64,000 nucleotides of DNA, taken from positions 332,137 to 396,136 of the forward strand of contig NZ_QAJN01000008.1 in NCBI RefSeq assembly GCF_003852425.1, read 5' to 3'. Source of the DNA: Paucibacter sp. KBW04 (GTDB lineage Bacteria; Pseudomonadota; Gammaproteobacteria; Burkholderiales; Burkholderiaceae_C). Shown here one piece after another: positions 54,310 to 63,954 of the stretch (its first letter is position 1; every line of letters begins with the position of its first letter). Below the pieces are notes generated by a model that was given only the letters and a program-made list of their open reading frames with translations, was not told the origin of the DNA and did no database searches. Position numbers and translations under genes: made by a program.

Positions 54310-55749
54310 ATGGGCGTCAAGCGCCGTCATTTCATTGCCGCGGGTGCCGGCGGCCTGGCCCTGGGCAGCGCTGCGGCGCAAGCCGCTTCTGCCGGCAAGC
54401 CGCCCCATATCGTCTTCATCATGGCCGACGATTTGGGCTGGGGGGATCTCAGCTGCTTTGGCCAGACGGAGTACCAAACGCCCCATCTGGACGCACTCGC
54501 CGCTGGCGGCCAACGCCTGCGCCACGCTTATGCCAACTCGCCGGTCTGCTCGGCCTCGCGCACGGCGCTGATCACCGGCCGCTACCAGTACCGCCTGCGG
54601 GTGGGGCTGGAGGAGCCCATCCCCGGCCCCAACTCCCCCCACGGCCTGGCGCCCGAGCAGCCCACGCTGCCGGGCCTCTTGCACGCGGCGGGCTATCACA
54701 GCGCCCTGGTGGGCAAATGGCATCTGGGCCATGGGCCGCAGTTCGGGCCTCTGAAAGGTGGCTACCAGGAGTTCTACGGCAATCTGGGTGGCGGCGTCGA
54801 CTACTTCAGCCACAAAGACGGTGCCGATGCCAAGGCCAGGCTGGACTTCTGGGACGGCGACAAGGCCGTGCAGACCACCGGTTACTACACCGATCTGCTC
54901 AGCGATCGCGCCGTGCAGATCTTGCGGCGTCATGCCGCGCCGGAGGCCAAGCCCCTGTTTCTGAGCCTGCACTACACCGCGCCGCACTGGCCCTGGGAGG
55001 GGCCGGACGACGAGGCCATGTCGCGCCGGATCAAGAGCTTGATTCATCACGACGGCGGCAGCCTGGAGATCTACGGCCGCATGGTGCAGGCCATGGACAG
55101 TGGCGTGGGCCGGGTGCTGCGCGCCCTGGACGAGGCCGGGATGGCGGACAACACGCTGATCGTCTTTACCAGCGACAACGGCGGCGAGCGCTTCTCCCGC
55201 ATGTGGCCGCTCTCGGGCCAGAAGACCGAGCTGCTGGAAGGCGGCATCCGCGTGCCCACCTTGCTGCGCTGGCCGGCCCAGATCAAGCCCGGCGTCAGCG
55301 ACCAGGTGGCGATAGGCATGGACTGGCTGCCCACGCTTTTGGCGGCGGCCGGCGCACCGGCCTACGCGGCCACCGACGGCATCAATCTGCTGCCCTTGCT
55401 CAAAGGCGAGCAAGCGCCGCAGCCCCGCAAACTGTTTTGGCGCTACAAGGCCCAGGGCCAGCGCGCGCTGCGCGAGGGCGAGTACAAATACCTGCGCATC
55501 AAGGGCCGCGAGTTCTTGTTCAATGTGCTGCGCGACCCGCGTGAACGCGCCAATCTGGCCAGTCTGGAGCCCGCGCGCCTGGCCACCTTGCGGGCCGATT
55601 GGGAGGCCTGGAACGCCAGCATGCTGCCCATCACGCCCGAGGTCTTCACCCACTGGGTGCGGGGCGACAGGCAGGCCGATCGCTACGGGGTGGAAGACGC
55701 CGAGCCCAGCGCCAAAGGCGCCGGATCAGCCCCGGTGCAAGGCCGCTAA
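54310..55749 (+). CDS. Tat-exported sulfatase (arylsulfatase family)
   Basis: A 479-residue formylglycine-dependent sulfatase. A twin-arginine-type leader ([16 protein letters not shown]) is followed by the metal-site [13 protein letters not shown] (Asp40, Asp41). The FGly motif is C80-SAS-R84 ([12 protein letters not shown]); [12 protein letters not shown] and [10 protein letters not shown] complete the site. The motif is C-x-A-x-R, not the commoner C-x-P-x-R. No maturase (FGE or radical-SAM anSME) lies in the window. It overlaps the convergent LLM gene by 24 bp. Confidence 0.9.
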   Translation: MGVKRRHFIAAGAGGLALGSAAAQAASAGKPPHIVFIMADDLGWGDLSCFGQTEYQTPHLDALAAGGQRLRHAYANSPVCSASRTALITGRYQYRLRVGLEEPIPGPNSPHGLAPEQPTLPGLLHAAGYHSALVGKWHLGHGPQFGPLKGGYQEFYGNLGGGVDYFSHKDGADAKARLDFWDGDKAVQTTGYYTDLLSDRAVQILRRHAAPEAKPLFLSLHYTAPHWPWEGPDDEAMSRRIKSLIHHDGGSLEIYGRMVQAMDSGVGRVLRALDEAGMADNTLIVFTSDNGGERFSRMWPLSGQKTELLEGGIRVPTLLRWPAQIKPGVSDQVAIGMDWLPTLLAAAGAPAYAATDGINLLPLLKGEQAPQPRKLFWRYKAQGQRALREGEYKYLRIKGREFLFNVLRDPRERANLASLEPARLATLRADWEAWNASMLPITPEVFTHWVRGDRQADRYGVEDAEPSAKGAGSAPVQGR

Positions 55750-56730
55750 CAACTCATACGAGCGCAATCGGGCGCCCGCATCATGCACCGCGCAGGCGAC
55801 GATGAACTCGTCCGCCCCGGTGCGGGCCTGGGTCGCGCGCAGGGCCGCACGCACCGTGACCGGCGAGCCGACGATGGACTCGGCCAGCATGCGGGCCACG
55901 CCAGCCTTCTCGGCCTCGTTCCAGCGGCCGTCCATGCTGTCCACCGGACGCGGCAAGAGGCCGCGTTGACCGCGCTGCATGCCCAGAAAGCGCTGTTGCA
56001 AGGAGGTGAAGAGGTAGGCCGCCTCGGCATCGCTTTCGGCCACCACCACATTCAGGCCCACCATGGCGTGGGGCTTGGGGTGGGCGGCGCTGGGCCGGTA
56101 CTGGGCGCGATAAATGTCCAGGGCCTGCTGCAACATCTCGGGCGCGAAGTGCGAGGCAAAGGCAAAAGGCAGGCCCAGGTAGGCCGCCAGCTGCGCGCTG
56201 TAGAGGCTGGAGCCCAAAAGCCAGATCGGCACCTCGGTGCCCTGGCCGGGGATGGCGCGCACCGCCTGGCCTTCACGGGCCGGGGCCAGATAGGCTTGCA
56301 GCTCCAGCACATCCTCGGGGAAGCGGTCCTCGCTAGCACTGCTGAGGTGGCGGCGCAGCGCCCGCATGGTGGCCTGATCGGTGCCGGGCGCGCGGCCCAG
56401 GCCCAGATCGATGCGGCCAGGGAAGAGAGTGGCCAGGGTGCCGAACTGCTCGGCAATCACCAGCGGCGCATGGTTGGGCAGCATGATGCCGCCCGAGCCC
56501 ACGCGGATGCGCTGGGTCGCCGCCGCCAGCTGACCCACCAGCACGGCGGTGGCCGAGCTGGCCACACCCTCCATATTGTGGTGTTCGGCCACCCAGAAGC
56601 GCTGGTAGCCCAGGCCCTCGGCATGCTGGGCCAGGCGGATGCTTTGGCGCAGGGCCACGCCGGCATCGCTGCCCTCCACGATGGGGGCGAGGTCGAGGAT
56701 GGACAGCGGGGGCAGCGTGGATGGGTTCAT
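55726..56730 (-). CDS. LLM-class flavin-dependent oxidoreductase
   Basis: A 334-residue luciferase-like TIM-barrel protein of the common YhbW-like group: [60 protein letters not shown] and [20 protein letters not shown]. These use FMNH2 and oxygen on unknown substrates. The gene stands alone, apparently monocistronic. Substrate unknown. Confidence 0.92.
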   Translation of the reverse strand: MNPSTLPPLSILDLAPIVEGSDAGVALRQSIRLAQHAEGLGYQRFWVAEHHNMEGVASSATAVLVGQLAAATQRIRVGSGGIMLPNHAPLVIAEQFGTLATLFPGRIDLGLGRAPGTDQATMRALRRHLSSASEDRFPEDVLELQAYLAPAREGQAVRAIPGQGTEVPIWLLGSSLYSAQLAAYLGLPFAFASHFAPEMLQQALDIYRAQYRPSAAHPKPHAMVGLNVVVAESDAEAAYLFTSLQQRFLGMQRGQRGLLPRPVDSMDGRWNEAEKAGVARMLAESIVGSPVTVRAALRATQARTGADEFIVACAVHDAGARLRSYELLAALHRG

Positions 56731-56880
56731 GTGGGCAGTCTAGGCCGCGGCCGCGCACTGCGCTGCCGCAGGGTTTTTGATGACTTTTTTCACGCGCGGG
56801 TTCGTTGACCGCACAAATGCCCTGTTGCTGCGGGCTTTCTCCGGGCTTGATCTGGCCCGCCAGATGCGACGCTAGCGGCA

Positions 56881-58260
56881 ATGATTCTGACCCGACTCGT
56901 CCGCTTTTTCCGCGGGGCTAGGCCTCCTGTGCCGCCACCTGTCGCTGCTGTCGCAAGGCCTGCGGCCGCCGCCCTGCGTCCCGCCGTGCCCATGCCAGTG
57001 GCGGGTGGGGAGGCCGGTTTGTCCACCGCCGTGGGCGCGCGCCGCCCCCTGGTCTCGGCCAAGGGCGCTTTGGCGGGCTTTGAGTTCCAACTGGGCGAAG
57101 CCTTGCTGGCGCGTCTGTTGCAGCGCCGCGATGCGGCAACAGGTGCCGCCCAATGCTCGGCCTTGCTGGCCGCCATGCGCCAATGCATACAGCAAGGCTT
57201 TGTGGCTTTGACCGAGCTGCCCTTGGCTTGGTTGCTGCGCTGCGAGCAGCCCGGCGTGGTGTTGCCGGGCATGTATCTGCTGCTGCGGCCTGGCGATGAG
57301 ATGCCCGCCGCCGAGGCGGCTCAGGCCTTGCTGAGCCGGCTGCGCCAGGCCGGCGCCTTGGTCGGTTGGCGCCTGGCCGATGGGCCCGCCTTGCTGGCTC
57401 TGGGCCGGCCGGATTTCATCGTGCCCGATCTGCAAAAGGACAAGCGCGCTCAGGGTGGCGCTGGCGAGATGAGTGATGCCGCCCGCCGCCTCGCCATGCG
57501 TCTGGCTGCGCAGAGCTACCCGCAAGCGCCCGGCCTGGCCTTGCTGCTGCTGGACCTGCCCGATGTGGATGCGATGGAGGCCTTGCTGGCCCCGCCCGTG
57601 GCCCTGGCCAGCTGCCGTCTGGACGCCAAGAGCGGCGAGCCCGCCGAGGCCGCCGCCCATGCCCTGCCGCCGCAGGCGCGCTCGCTGATGCAATTGTTGG
57701 CCCGCCTGGTGCGGGACGAAGACGTGGCCTTGCTGGCTGCCGACATCAAGGCCGATGCAGCCCTGAGCGTGCGCATGCTGCAGTACCTGAACAGCGCGGG
57801 CGCCACGCCGGGCCGTGCGCTGGAGTCCATCGAGCAAGCGGTGATGGTGCTGGGTCGCGACGCGCTCTACCGCTGGACCTCGCAGATGCTGATTCGCCTC
57901 TCACCCGCCCGCCCGGCGCTGCAGGCCTTGCAGGCCCTGGCCCTGGCGCGCGCCCGTTTGTTGGAGCTTTTGGCCCGCGCCGCCGGGGACGCCAAGCCCG
58001 AGGCCTTGTACCTGCTGGGCCTGGCCTCCATCCTGCCCCAGCTCTTGCATTGCAGCCCGGCCGAGGCGGCGGCCATGCTGCAACTGCCTAGCGAGGCCAG
58101 TCAGGCCTTGCTGGCGCAAACCGGGCCCTGGGCCGTCTATCTGCAGATCGCCCAGGCCCTGGACGCGGCCGAGACCGAGCAGGTGAGCGCGCTAGCCCAG
58201 CCTTTTGGCGGCCTGCAGGCGGTGCAGGCGCTCTCGCTCAAGGCCTGGTTGCCGGCCTGA
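56881..58260 (+). CDS. HDOD-domain protein with degenerate EAL-like N-terminus
   Basis: The 459-residue protein has a Pro/Ala-rich N-terminus, then an EAL-like fold (about 60-195) and an HDOD domain (from about 260: LMQLLARLVRDEDVALLAAD onward, with AVMVLGRDALYRWT). The EAL catalytic motif is missing, so it should not break c-di-GMP. It resembles YuxH-type EAL-HDOD proteins involved in signalling scaffolds. Start 56881 is used without a strong ribosome site. Monocistronic. Confidence 0.8.
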   Translation: MILTRLVRFFRGARPPVPPPVAAVARPAAAALRPAVPMPVAGGEAGLSTAVGARRPLVSAKGALAGFEFQLGEALLARLLQRRDAATGAAQCSALLAAMRQCIQQGFVALTELPLAWLLRCEQPGVVLPGMYLLLRPGDEMPAAEAAQALLSRLRQAGALVGWRLADGPALLALGRPDFIVPDLQKDKRAQGGAGEMSDAARRLAMRLAAQSYPQAPGLALLLLDLPDVDAMEALLAPPVALASCRLDAKSGEPAEAAAHALPPQARSLMQLLARLVRDEDVALLAADIKADAALSVRMLQYLNSAGATPGRALESIEQAVMVLGRDALYRWTSQMLIRLSPARPALQALQALALARARLLELLARAAGDAKPEALYLLGLASILPQLLHCSPAEAAAMLQLPSEASQALLAQTGPWAVYLQIAQALDAAETEQVSALAQPFGGLQAVQALSLKAWLPA

Positions 58261-58270
58261 ACTCGCGGCC

Positions 58271-59110
58271 TCAGAGGCGGGCGTCGTAACTGATCTGATG
58301 CTTGGCCCGGCGCTCGGCGCGGATGCCGCCGAACTTCGACAATGTCGGCGCCACCTGACCGCTCACGCTCACAAGCCAGATGAAATCCAGCTCGCAGCGC
58401 TGCACCAGGGACTTGTTGGGGTTTTTGGGGTCCAGGCCCTGGCCGTAGAGATTGAGCGCTTGGTCCAGGTCGAAGGTGCTCACGGCCATGGCCGCGCCGC
58501 CCGGGGCTGCCGCATCCAGCTTGCTATTCACCAAGGTATTGCCGCTAAAGCTGCTGCCGTCGCTGCGACTGCAATTCAGGTCCACACTGAGGCCGGGAAT
58601 CAGGCTGGCATCATGCTGCAGCCGCACCCATAGCGTGCCCGTTGAGCGGCCCAGATTGCTGGGGCTGGCGGGTGAGAGCACGCTCAGCGGCTTGGGCAGG
58701 GTCACGCTGCTGGCATGCACCTCGCTGCCGCGGATGAAGTTGACGCTGACCTGGGGCTGTTCACTGGCCTCGCGCAACTCGCCGACATAGCGCATGCGGA
58801 GCCCATCGGTGTCGGACAAATTGCTGCTCAACCCGCCGCTGCTCAGGCTCAGGTGGTCGCCATTGCTGGGGCGCACCTGGGTCAAGAATTCGCGCCCTTT
58901 GCCCAGGTTGGCGTGCACCCGCACGAAGCCGTTCTCCTGCGTCACCACATAGTTGGGGCTGATCTCGCTGGGGGCGAGCGTGGCGGAGTCCACGCAACCC
59001 AAGAAGGCGCAGGAGGTGTCCTCGACCATTTCATCCACAAACTCATTGCCAGCGCTACAGGCGCTCAGCAGCAGGGGAAAGGCAAGCAGGGAGAGTCTGA
59101 ACTTGGGCAT
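58271..59110 (-). CDS. Putative lipoprotein of unknown function
   Basis: A 279-residue exported protein with a type II signal peptide ending in the lipobox LLSAC (Cys about residue 18), then a mature part with SNLSDTDGLRMRYVGE and beta-rich composition. No family recognised. The frame is open upstream to 59422, but the lipobox decides start ATG 59110. Convergent with the HDOD gene, 10 bp between stops. Confidence 0.75.
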   Translation of the reverse strand: MPKFRLSLLAFPLLLSACSAGNEFVDEMVEDTSCAFLGCVDSATLAPSEISPNYVVTQENGFVRVHANLGKGREFLTQVRPSNGDHLSLSSGGLSSNLSDTDGLRMRYVGELREASEQPQVSVNFIRGSEVHASSVTLPKPLSVLSPASPSNLGRSTGTLWVRLQHDASLIPGLSVDLNCSRSDGSSFSGNTLVNSKLDAAAPGGAAMAVSTFDLDQALNLYGQGLDPKNPNKSLVQRCELDFIWLVSVSGQVAPTLSKFGGIRAERRAKHQISYDARL

Positions 59111-59234
59111 GGGCTGGGCGGCAGTGTTTGCTTGAGCCGCGCAATTCTGCGTTAGGGAATGCCGGACTTCAGCAGCGTTTTGGGCAAACAGGCATGATTC
59201 ACCTCGCCGCAGCAATTTTCCAAAGGTCTGTTCC

Positions 59235-59828
59235 ATGCAAAAGCAAATGCCCCCCATGTCGCGGGTTCGCCGCCTGCTCTGTCTGGCGGCTCTGAGCCTG
59301 CCGCTTTGGCCGCTTGCTCCCGCCCTGGCGGCCCTGCCCGTGGGCGCAGCGGCGCCCGACTTCACGACCGAGGCCGCCCTGGCCGGCAAGGCCTTCAAGT
59401 TCAATCTGGCCGAGACCCTCAAAAAAGGCCCGGTGGTCTTGTACTTCTACCCCAAGGCCTTCACCAGCGGCTGCACCCTGGAGGCGCATCAGTTCGCCGA
59501 GGCGACGGAGCAGTTCGAGAAGCTGGGTGCCACCGTCATCGGCATTTCCAATGATTCCATCGAGACCTTGAAGAAATTCTCGGTCGAGGCTTGCCGTAAC
59601 AAGTTTGCCGTGGCGGCCGATGCCGGCGCCAAGGTGATGAAGGATTACGACGCCAAGCTGATGCTGATGCCGGGCACGGCCGACCGCATTTCCTATCTGA
59701 TCAGCAGCGAGGCTCGCATCGTCGCCCTCCATGCCAGCCTGAACGCCGAGGGCCATGTGGCGGCCATGTTGAAGGCCACCCAAGCCCTGGCGGCGAGCAA
59801 GGACAAAGCGACCCCGAACAAACCCTGA
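59235..59828 (+). CDS. Exported peroxiredoxin (AhpC/TSA, BCP-like)
   Basis: A 197-residue thiol peroxidase with a signal peptide (about 1-33). The peroxidatic residue is Cys80 in YFYPKAFTSGCTLEAHQF; Cys120 (SVEACRNKF) may be resolving. The FTSGCTLE motif places it near the BCP/PrxQ group. Reducing partner unknown; the CcdA/thioredoxin pair at 13.5 kb is a periplasmic option. An internal ATG at 59256 could be the true start, trimming seven residues before the signal core. Confidence 0.88.
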   Translation: MQKQMPPMSRVRRLLCLAALSLPLWPLAPALAALPVGAAAPDFTTEAALAGKAFKFNLAETLKKGPVVLYFYPKAFTSGCTLEAHQFAEATEQFEKLGATVIGISNDSIETLKKFSVEACRNKFAVAADAGAKVMKDYDAKLMLMPGTADRISYLISSEARIVALHASLNAEGHVAAMLKATQALAASKDKATPNKP

Positions 59829-59843
59829 GCGTGCGAGCAGCGC

Positions 59844-59862
59844 CTGCCGGCAGGGCTTTTGT
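59844..59862 (+). terminator. Terminator-like hairpin after the peroxiredoxin gene
   Basis: The perfect 12-bp palindrome CCTGCCGGCAGG (59844-59855) is followed by GCTTTTG, 16 bp after the stop codon. The T run is short, so termination would be modest. Confidence 0.4.
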
Positions 59863-59870
59863 CGGTCAGA

Positions 59871-60722
59871 ATGCCCAGCCCCGCTATTGCCAAGGACTTT
59901 TTTTTGAGAGCCCCCACCCCTGTTTTTGACCCAGATGCCCACCAAGGCAGCGAGGGTGCCGAGCCTGATCCGATGGGATCCGGCCGCGCCGGCCTGGTCG
60001 AAGAGGTGGCCCATGTGCTGCGCCAGCGCATCTATGGTGGCATCTACCGGCCGGGCGAATTGCTGCGCCAGGTGCAGTTGTCGGAGGAGCTGAACGTCAG
60101 CCGCACGCCGCTGCGCGAGGCCTTGCGCCTGCTGCAGAGCGAAGGCCTGGTGGTGCCCGAGGGTGCGCGCGGCGTCAGCGTCGTGCGCCTGGAAGGCTCG
60201 CGTTTGCTGAACGCCTTTGCCCTGCGTGAGATGCTGGACGGCCTGGCCGCCCGCCAGGCCGCCGAGCGCGGCGCCCACCGCGCCGAGGCCGAGCTGGGCA
60301 GCTTGGTGACGCAGCAGCACGCCGCCATCAGCCCCTGGCAGCCGGCCGAATATGTGCGCCTGAATGTGGAGTTCCACGCCCGCGTCATCGAACTCTCGGG
60401 CAATGAGTTTTTGCGCGGCCAGATGAGTCTGGTGCGCATGACCTCGACGATTTTTGCGCCCTCGGTGCTGATCAGCCCCGAGCGCGCCAGCTTGGGCGTT
60501 GATGAGCATCGCAAGCTGGTGGACGCGATCAAGCATGGCCGCGCCGCCGAGGCCGAGGCGCTCAGCCGCAAACATATCCGCGAGACCATGGCCTGCCTGG
60601 CCGAGGACCCCGGCGTGTCGCCCCGCCTGGCCGAGGCTGCCGCCTTCACGGGCGCCGCGGCCGCCACCGCCCTGGCGCTCACCGCGGCCGCCAGCGCCCT
60701 CTTGCCCGCCGTGGGCTGGTAG
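59871..60722 (+). CDS. GntR/FadR-family (FCD) transcriptional regulator
   Basis: The ~283-residue regulator has an N-terminal winged HTH (VQLSEELNVSRTPLREALRLLQSEGLV). A C-terminal all-helical FCD domain (about 115-260, RLNVEFHARVIELSGN with metal-binding His) follows. It lies 16 bp upstream of an amidase gene on the same strand, so the two probably form an operon and the regulator may respond to the amidase substrate or product. ATG 59871 is chosen; TTG 59859 is possible. Confidence 0.87.
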   Translation: MPSPAIAKDFFLRAPTPVFDPDAHQGSEGAEPDPMGSGRAGLVEEVAHVLRQRIYGGIYRPGELLRQVQLSEELNVSRTPLREALRLLQSEGLVVPEGARGVSVVRLEGSRLLNAFALREMLDGLAARQAAERGAHRAEAELGSLVTQQHAAISPWQPAEYVRLNVEFHARVIELSGNEFLRGQMSLVRMTSTIFAPSVLISPERASLGVDEHRKLVDAIKHGRAAEAEALSRKHIRETMACLAEDPGVSPRLAEAAAFTGAAAATALALTAAASALLPAVGW

Positions 60723-60738
60723 CCACTCAGCCTCAGCC

Positions 60739-62202
60739 ATGCAGAATCGGCCCGCCAGCAGCTTCCCCGCCGCCTCGCTGGCCGATCTCAGCGCCGCCGA
60801 AATGCTGGCGGCGTATCAAAGCAAGCAGCTGTCGCCCGTCGAGGTGCTGGAGGCGGTGCTGCAGAGAATCGAGGCCTGGGAGCCCCGGCTGTGCGCGCTC
60901 TACGCCGCCGACCCCGAGGCCGCCCGCCGCCAGGCGCGCGCCTCCGAGGCCCGCTGGCTGCGCGGCGAGCCCTTGGGCCGCCAGTTAGGCCGCCAGCTTG
61001 GCAGCCAATTTGTGAGCCTGGACGGCGTGCCCCTGACACTGAAGGAAAACATCGCCACCCAGGGTTGCCCGATCCCCCTGGGCACGGCCGCCACCCTGCT
61101 GAGCCCGGCAACAGAGGACGCGCCACCGGCTGCGCGCATGCGTGAAGCCGGCGCCCTGCTCCTGGCCAAGACCACCATGCCGGACTACGGCATGCTCAGC
61201 TCGGGCCTGTCCAGCTTTCATGCGCTCAGCCGCAACCCCTGGGATCTGAGCAAGAACCCGGGCGGTAGCAGCGCCGGGGCCGCCGCCGCAGCGGCGGCGG
61301 GTTATGGCCCCTTGCATGTGGGCACCGATATCGGCGGCTCCTTGCGCCTGCCGGCGGCTTGGTGTGGCATCTTCAGCCTCAAGCCCAGCCTGGGCCGCAT
61401 CCCCATCAAACCGGCCTATGCCGGGCGGGTGGCCGGGCCCATGACTCGCTCGGTGGCCGATTCGGCCCTGATGATGGCCGTGCTCAGCCAGCCCGATTGG
61501 CGCGATGCCAGCAGCCTGCCGGCGCAAGAGCTGGACTGGCGGCTGCCCGATGAAGAGCCGGGCGAGTTTTTGCGCGGCCTCAAGCTGGGCCTGCAGATGG
61601 ACGCCGGCTGGGGCATGGCGGTGGAGCCCGAGACGGCGGCCGCCGTGCAGGCCGCCGCCCGCCTGTTGCAGGATGCGGGCGCCCAAGTCGAGCCGCTGCC
61701 GGCCTTCAGCACGCGGGCCATGATCGAGGGCCTGGACAAGTTCTGGCGCATGCGTTCCTGGCTGGACTTTTGCAAGCTGCCGCCCGAGCGCCAGGCCCGG
61801 GTCCTGCCCTATATCCGCGCCTGGATAGAGACGGCCGCAGGCCTGAGCGCGGCCGAGTTGTTCGAGGGCTATAGCCAGATGGCGGCCTTTCGCGACGCGG
61901 CGGTGGCGGCCTGCCAGCCTTTTGACTATGTGATCTCACCCGTCAGCCCGGTGCCGGCCTTCGCGGCCGAATGGGCCAGCCCGCTGAACGACCCGGCGCG
62001 GCCTTTTGAACACATCGCCTTCACCCTGCCCTACAACATGAGCGAGCAGCCCGCGGCCTCCATCAACTGCGGCTATACCCAGGCCGGCCTGCCCCTGGGC
62101 CTGCAAATCATCGGTCGCCGTTTTGACGATGTGGGCGTGCTGCGCCTGGCCGCCGCCTTCGAGCGCCTGCGCCCGGCTCAACGGCCCTGGCCTCTGCCCT
62201 AA
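60739..62202 (+). CDS. Amidase (amidase signature family)
   Basis: A 487-residue amidase with the catalytic Lys102 (PLTLKENI), cis-Ser178 (NPGGSSAGAAA) and nucleophile Ser201 (GTDIGGSLRLPA). All three are present, so it should be active on an amide or ureide substrate that cannot be identified. No signal peptide. Coupled with the FCD regulator upstream. ATG 60739 is chosen over the longer open frame, which overlaps the regulator. Confidence 0.92.
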   Translation: MQNRPASSFPAASLADLSAAEMLAAYQSKQLSPVEVLEAVLQRIEAWEPRLCALYAADPEAARRQARASEARWLRGEPLGRQLGRQLGSQFVSLDGVPLTLKENIATQGCPIPLGTAATLLSPATEDAPPAARMREAGALLLAKTTMPDYGMLSSGLSSFHALSRNPWDLSKNPGGSSAGAAAAAAAGYGPLHVGTDIGGSLRLPAAWCGIFSLKPSLGRIPIKPAYAGRVAGPMTRSVADSALMMAVLSQPDWRDASSLPAQELDWRLPDEEPGEFLRGLKLGLQMDAGWGMAVEPETAAAVQAAARLLQDAGAQVEPLPAFSTRAMIEGLDKFWRMRSWLDFCKLPPERQARVLPYIRAWIETAAGLSAAELFEGYSQMAAFRDAAVAACQPFDYVISPVSPVPAFAAEWASPLNDPARPFEHIAFTLPYNMSEQPAASINCGYTQAGLPLGLQIIGRRFDDVGVLRLAAAFERLRPAQRPWPLP

Positions 62203-62427
62203 TCTGCAAAATCAGCGGCGCTGGTGCGGCCTTGTGCCAACAAAGTCACGCTTGGGTGTTCTTCCCTTTTTTGTGTCCCGTCAATGAGGGACGGCGATGC
62301 GGCCCCTCAGCCCCGGCGTTCGCGGGGTCACCCAGACAATCCACGCTTGTTTTGTCATAGCGCATCCGCCATCATGGCCTGCGCTTTTGGGTCGGCTCGT
62401 CGAGGGCAGGCCCGGGGCAAATTCACG

Positions 62428-62437
62428 AATCTAGATT
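62428..62437. promoter_or_regulatory. Palindrome upstream of aqpZ
   Basis: AATCTAGATT is a perfect 10-bp palindrome 25 bp before the aqpZ ATG, in a 260-bp gap that otherwise shows no gene. It could be a small operator or simply chance. Confidence 0.25.
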
Positions 62438-62462
62438 GAGATTTAACAAGAGGGTCATGACG

Positions 62463-63155
62463 ATGAATAAATACGGTGCTGAGTTTCTGGGCACGTTCTG
62501 GCTGGTCTTGGGCGGTTGCGGCAGCGCGGTGTTGGCAGCGGCATTCCCGGGCGTGGGCATCGGCCTGCACGGCGTGTCCCTGGCCTTCGGCCTGACGGTG
62601 CTGACCATGGCATTTGCCGTCGGCCATATCTCGGGTGGCCACTTCAATCCGGCCGTGTCGGTGGGTCTGTGGGTGGGCGGCCGCTTCCCGGCCTCGCAAC
62701 TGCTGCCTTATATCGTCTCGCAGGTGCTGGGCGGCCTGGCCGCCGGTGGTGTGCTCTATCTGATCGCCAGCGGCAAGGCTGGTTTCGATCTGGCCGGCGG
62801 CTTTGCCTCCAACGGTTATGGTGAGCATTCGCCTGGCGGCTACAGCTTCCAGGCTGCGCTGGTGACCGAAGTCGTGATGACCGCCTTCTTCCTGCTCATC
62901 ATCATGGGCGCCACCGACAAGCGCGCACCGGCCGGTTTTGCGCCCATCGCCATCGGCCTGGCCCTGACCCTGATCCACCTGATCAGCATCCCGGTCACCA
63001 ACACCTCGGTCAACCCGGCTCGCAGCACGGCCGTCGCCATCTATGTGGGCGGCTGGGCGGTGCAGCAGCTGTGGCTGTTCTGGGTCGCGCCCATCGTGGG
63101 CGCCGTGCTGGGCGCCCTGGCCTACCGCTTTGTGGGTGGCGAGCAGCAGCGTTAA
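62463..63155 (+). CDS. aqpZ: Aquaporin Z (water channel)
   Basis: A 230-residue MIP channel that passes water across the inner membrane. Both NPA motifs are intact (NPAVS 62-64, NPARS 184-186), and the sequence [20 protein letters not shown] and [20 protein letters not shown] are nearly identical in style to E. coli AqpZ. ATG 62463 is chosen because AAGAGGG stands 8 bases upstream; ATG 62457 is too close. Followed by a strong terminator. Confidence 0.96.
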   Translation: MNKYGAEFLGTFWLVLGGCGSAVLAAAFPGVGIGLHGVSLAFGLTVLTMAFAVGHISGGHFNPAVSVGLWVGGRFPASQLLPYIVSQVLGGLAAGGVLYLIASGKAGFDLAGGFASNGYGEHSPGGYSFQAALVTEVVMTAFFLLIIMGATDKRAPAGFAPIAIGLALTLIHLISIPVTNTSVNPARSTAVAIYVGGWAVQQLWLFWVAPIVGAVLGALAYRFVGGEQQR

Positions 63156-63177
63156 AACGGGCTTGCCCGTCTGAGAG

Positions 63178-63200
63178 CCGACCCTTGGGTCGGTTTTTTT
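63178..63200 (+). terminator. Rho-independent terminator of aqpZ
   Basis: CCGACCC (63178-63184) pairs perfectly with GGGTCGG (63187-63193) around a 2-base loop, followed by seven T (63194-63200). It begins 22 bp after the aqpZ stop. A small hairpin ACGGGC/GCCCGT sits just before. Confidence 0.85.
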
Positions 63201-63357
63201 GTGGGCGCTCGCCGGGCGCAGGGGCAAGAATGCCCTGGCCAAGCTCGGCTTTTCTCTAATTGGAAGGGCAAATGGCGGTGTTAGATTGGGCGGCCGCGCA
63301 AAGGGTTCGTCCGAGCCCCTCATGTCGAGAATGACTGCGCATCGAGGACTGAGCACC

Positions 63358-63954
63358 ATGCCTTTTGACCTGCCAGAACTGCTGGGCCCCTATCTGCTAC
63401 CGGCGCTGATTGCCGTGCCCCTGGCCGTTGTGGTCTATTTCATCAGCGCCCGCCGTGGCGACGACAACCCGCCGCCGGCGCGTGGTGAGGCCAAGCGCGG
63501 CGAGGGCCGCAAGGAGCCGCGCCCTGCGGCGGCGCCCGCGGCCCAGCCCAGCGCCCCCGCGGCGCCGGCCGGCCCGGCCTCCCTGCTGGTGGTGGATGAC
63601 TCGGCCGTGGCACGTGCCAAGCTGGGCAAGCTTTTTGAGGCGGCCGGCTACCAGGTGACCCTGGCTCGCGACGGGGTGGAAGCCCTGGACCGCCTGGCCG
63701 AGCAGCGCTTTGCGGTGCTGGTGACCGATCTGGAAATGCCCAATAAAGACGGCTTCGAGCTGATTGCCGCCGTGCAAGGCAGTATGGAGACCGAGGACCT
63801 GCCCATCATCGCCATCACCGGCCACGAAGAGTTGCAGGCGCGGGTCCATCAGGTGCAAGGCCTTTACGGCATCTTCAAAAAGCCCTGGAACGACCGCGAA
63901 CTGCTCAAACGCGTGGAGACCCTGGCCCGCCTGCCCAAGCCGATCCGCAAGTAA
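63358..63954 (+). CDS. Membrane-tethered response-regulator receiver protein
   Basis: The 198-residue protein has an N-terminal TM helix (about 12-30, YLLPALIAVPLAVVVYFI), an Ala/Pro-rich linker (33-74) and a complete REC domain. The acid pair is Asp80-Asp81, the phospho-acceptor Asp124 (VTDLEMPNKDG), Thr154 and Lys175 (FKKPW). It ends soon after the REC domain, so it has no output domain. A receiver fixed to the membrane is unusual; a CheY-like adapter at a membrane complex is likely. GAGG precedes the ATG. No kinase gene is adjacent within the window. Confidence 0.88.
   Translation: MPFDLPELLGPYLLPALIAVPLAVVVYFISARRGDDNPPPARGEAKRGEGRKEPRPAAAPAAQPSAPAAPAGPASLLVVDDSAVARAKLGKLFEAAGYQVTLARDGVEALDRLAEQRFAVLVTDLEMPNKDGFELIAAVQGSMETEDLPIIAITGHEELQARVHQVQGLYGIFKKPWNDRELLKRVETLARLPKPIRK

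Noticed and set aside
62276..62293. GTCCC/GGGAC hairpin between amidase and aqpZ as a terminator
   Set aside because: The T run lies before, not after, the hairpin in the direction of transcription, and the stem is only 5 bp.
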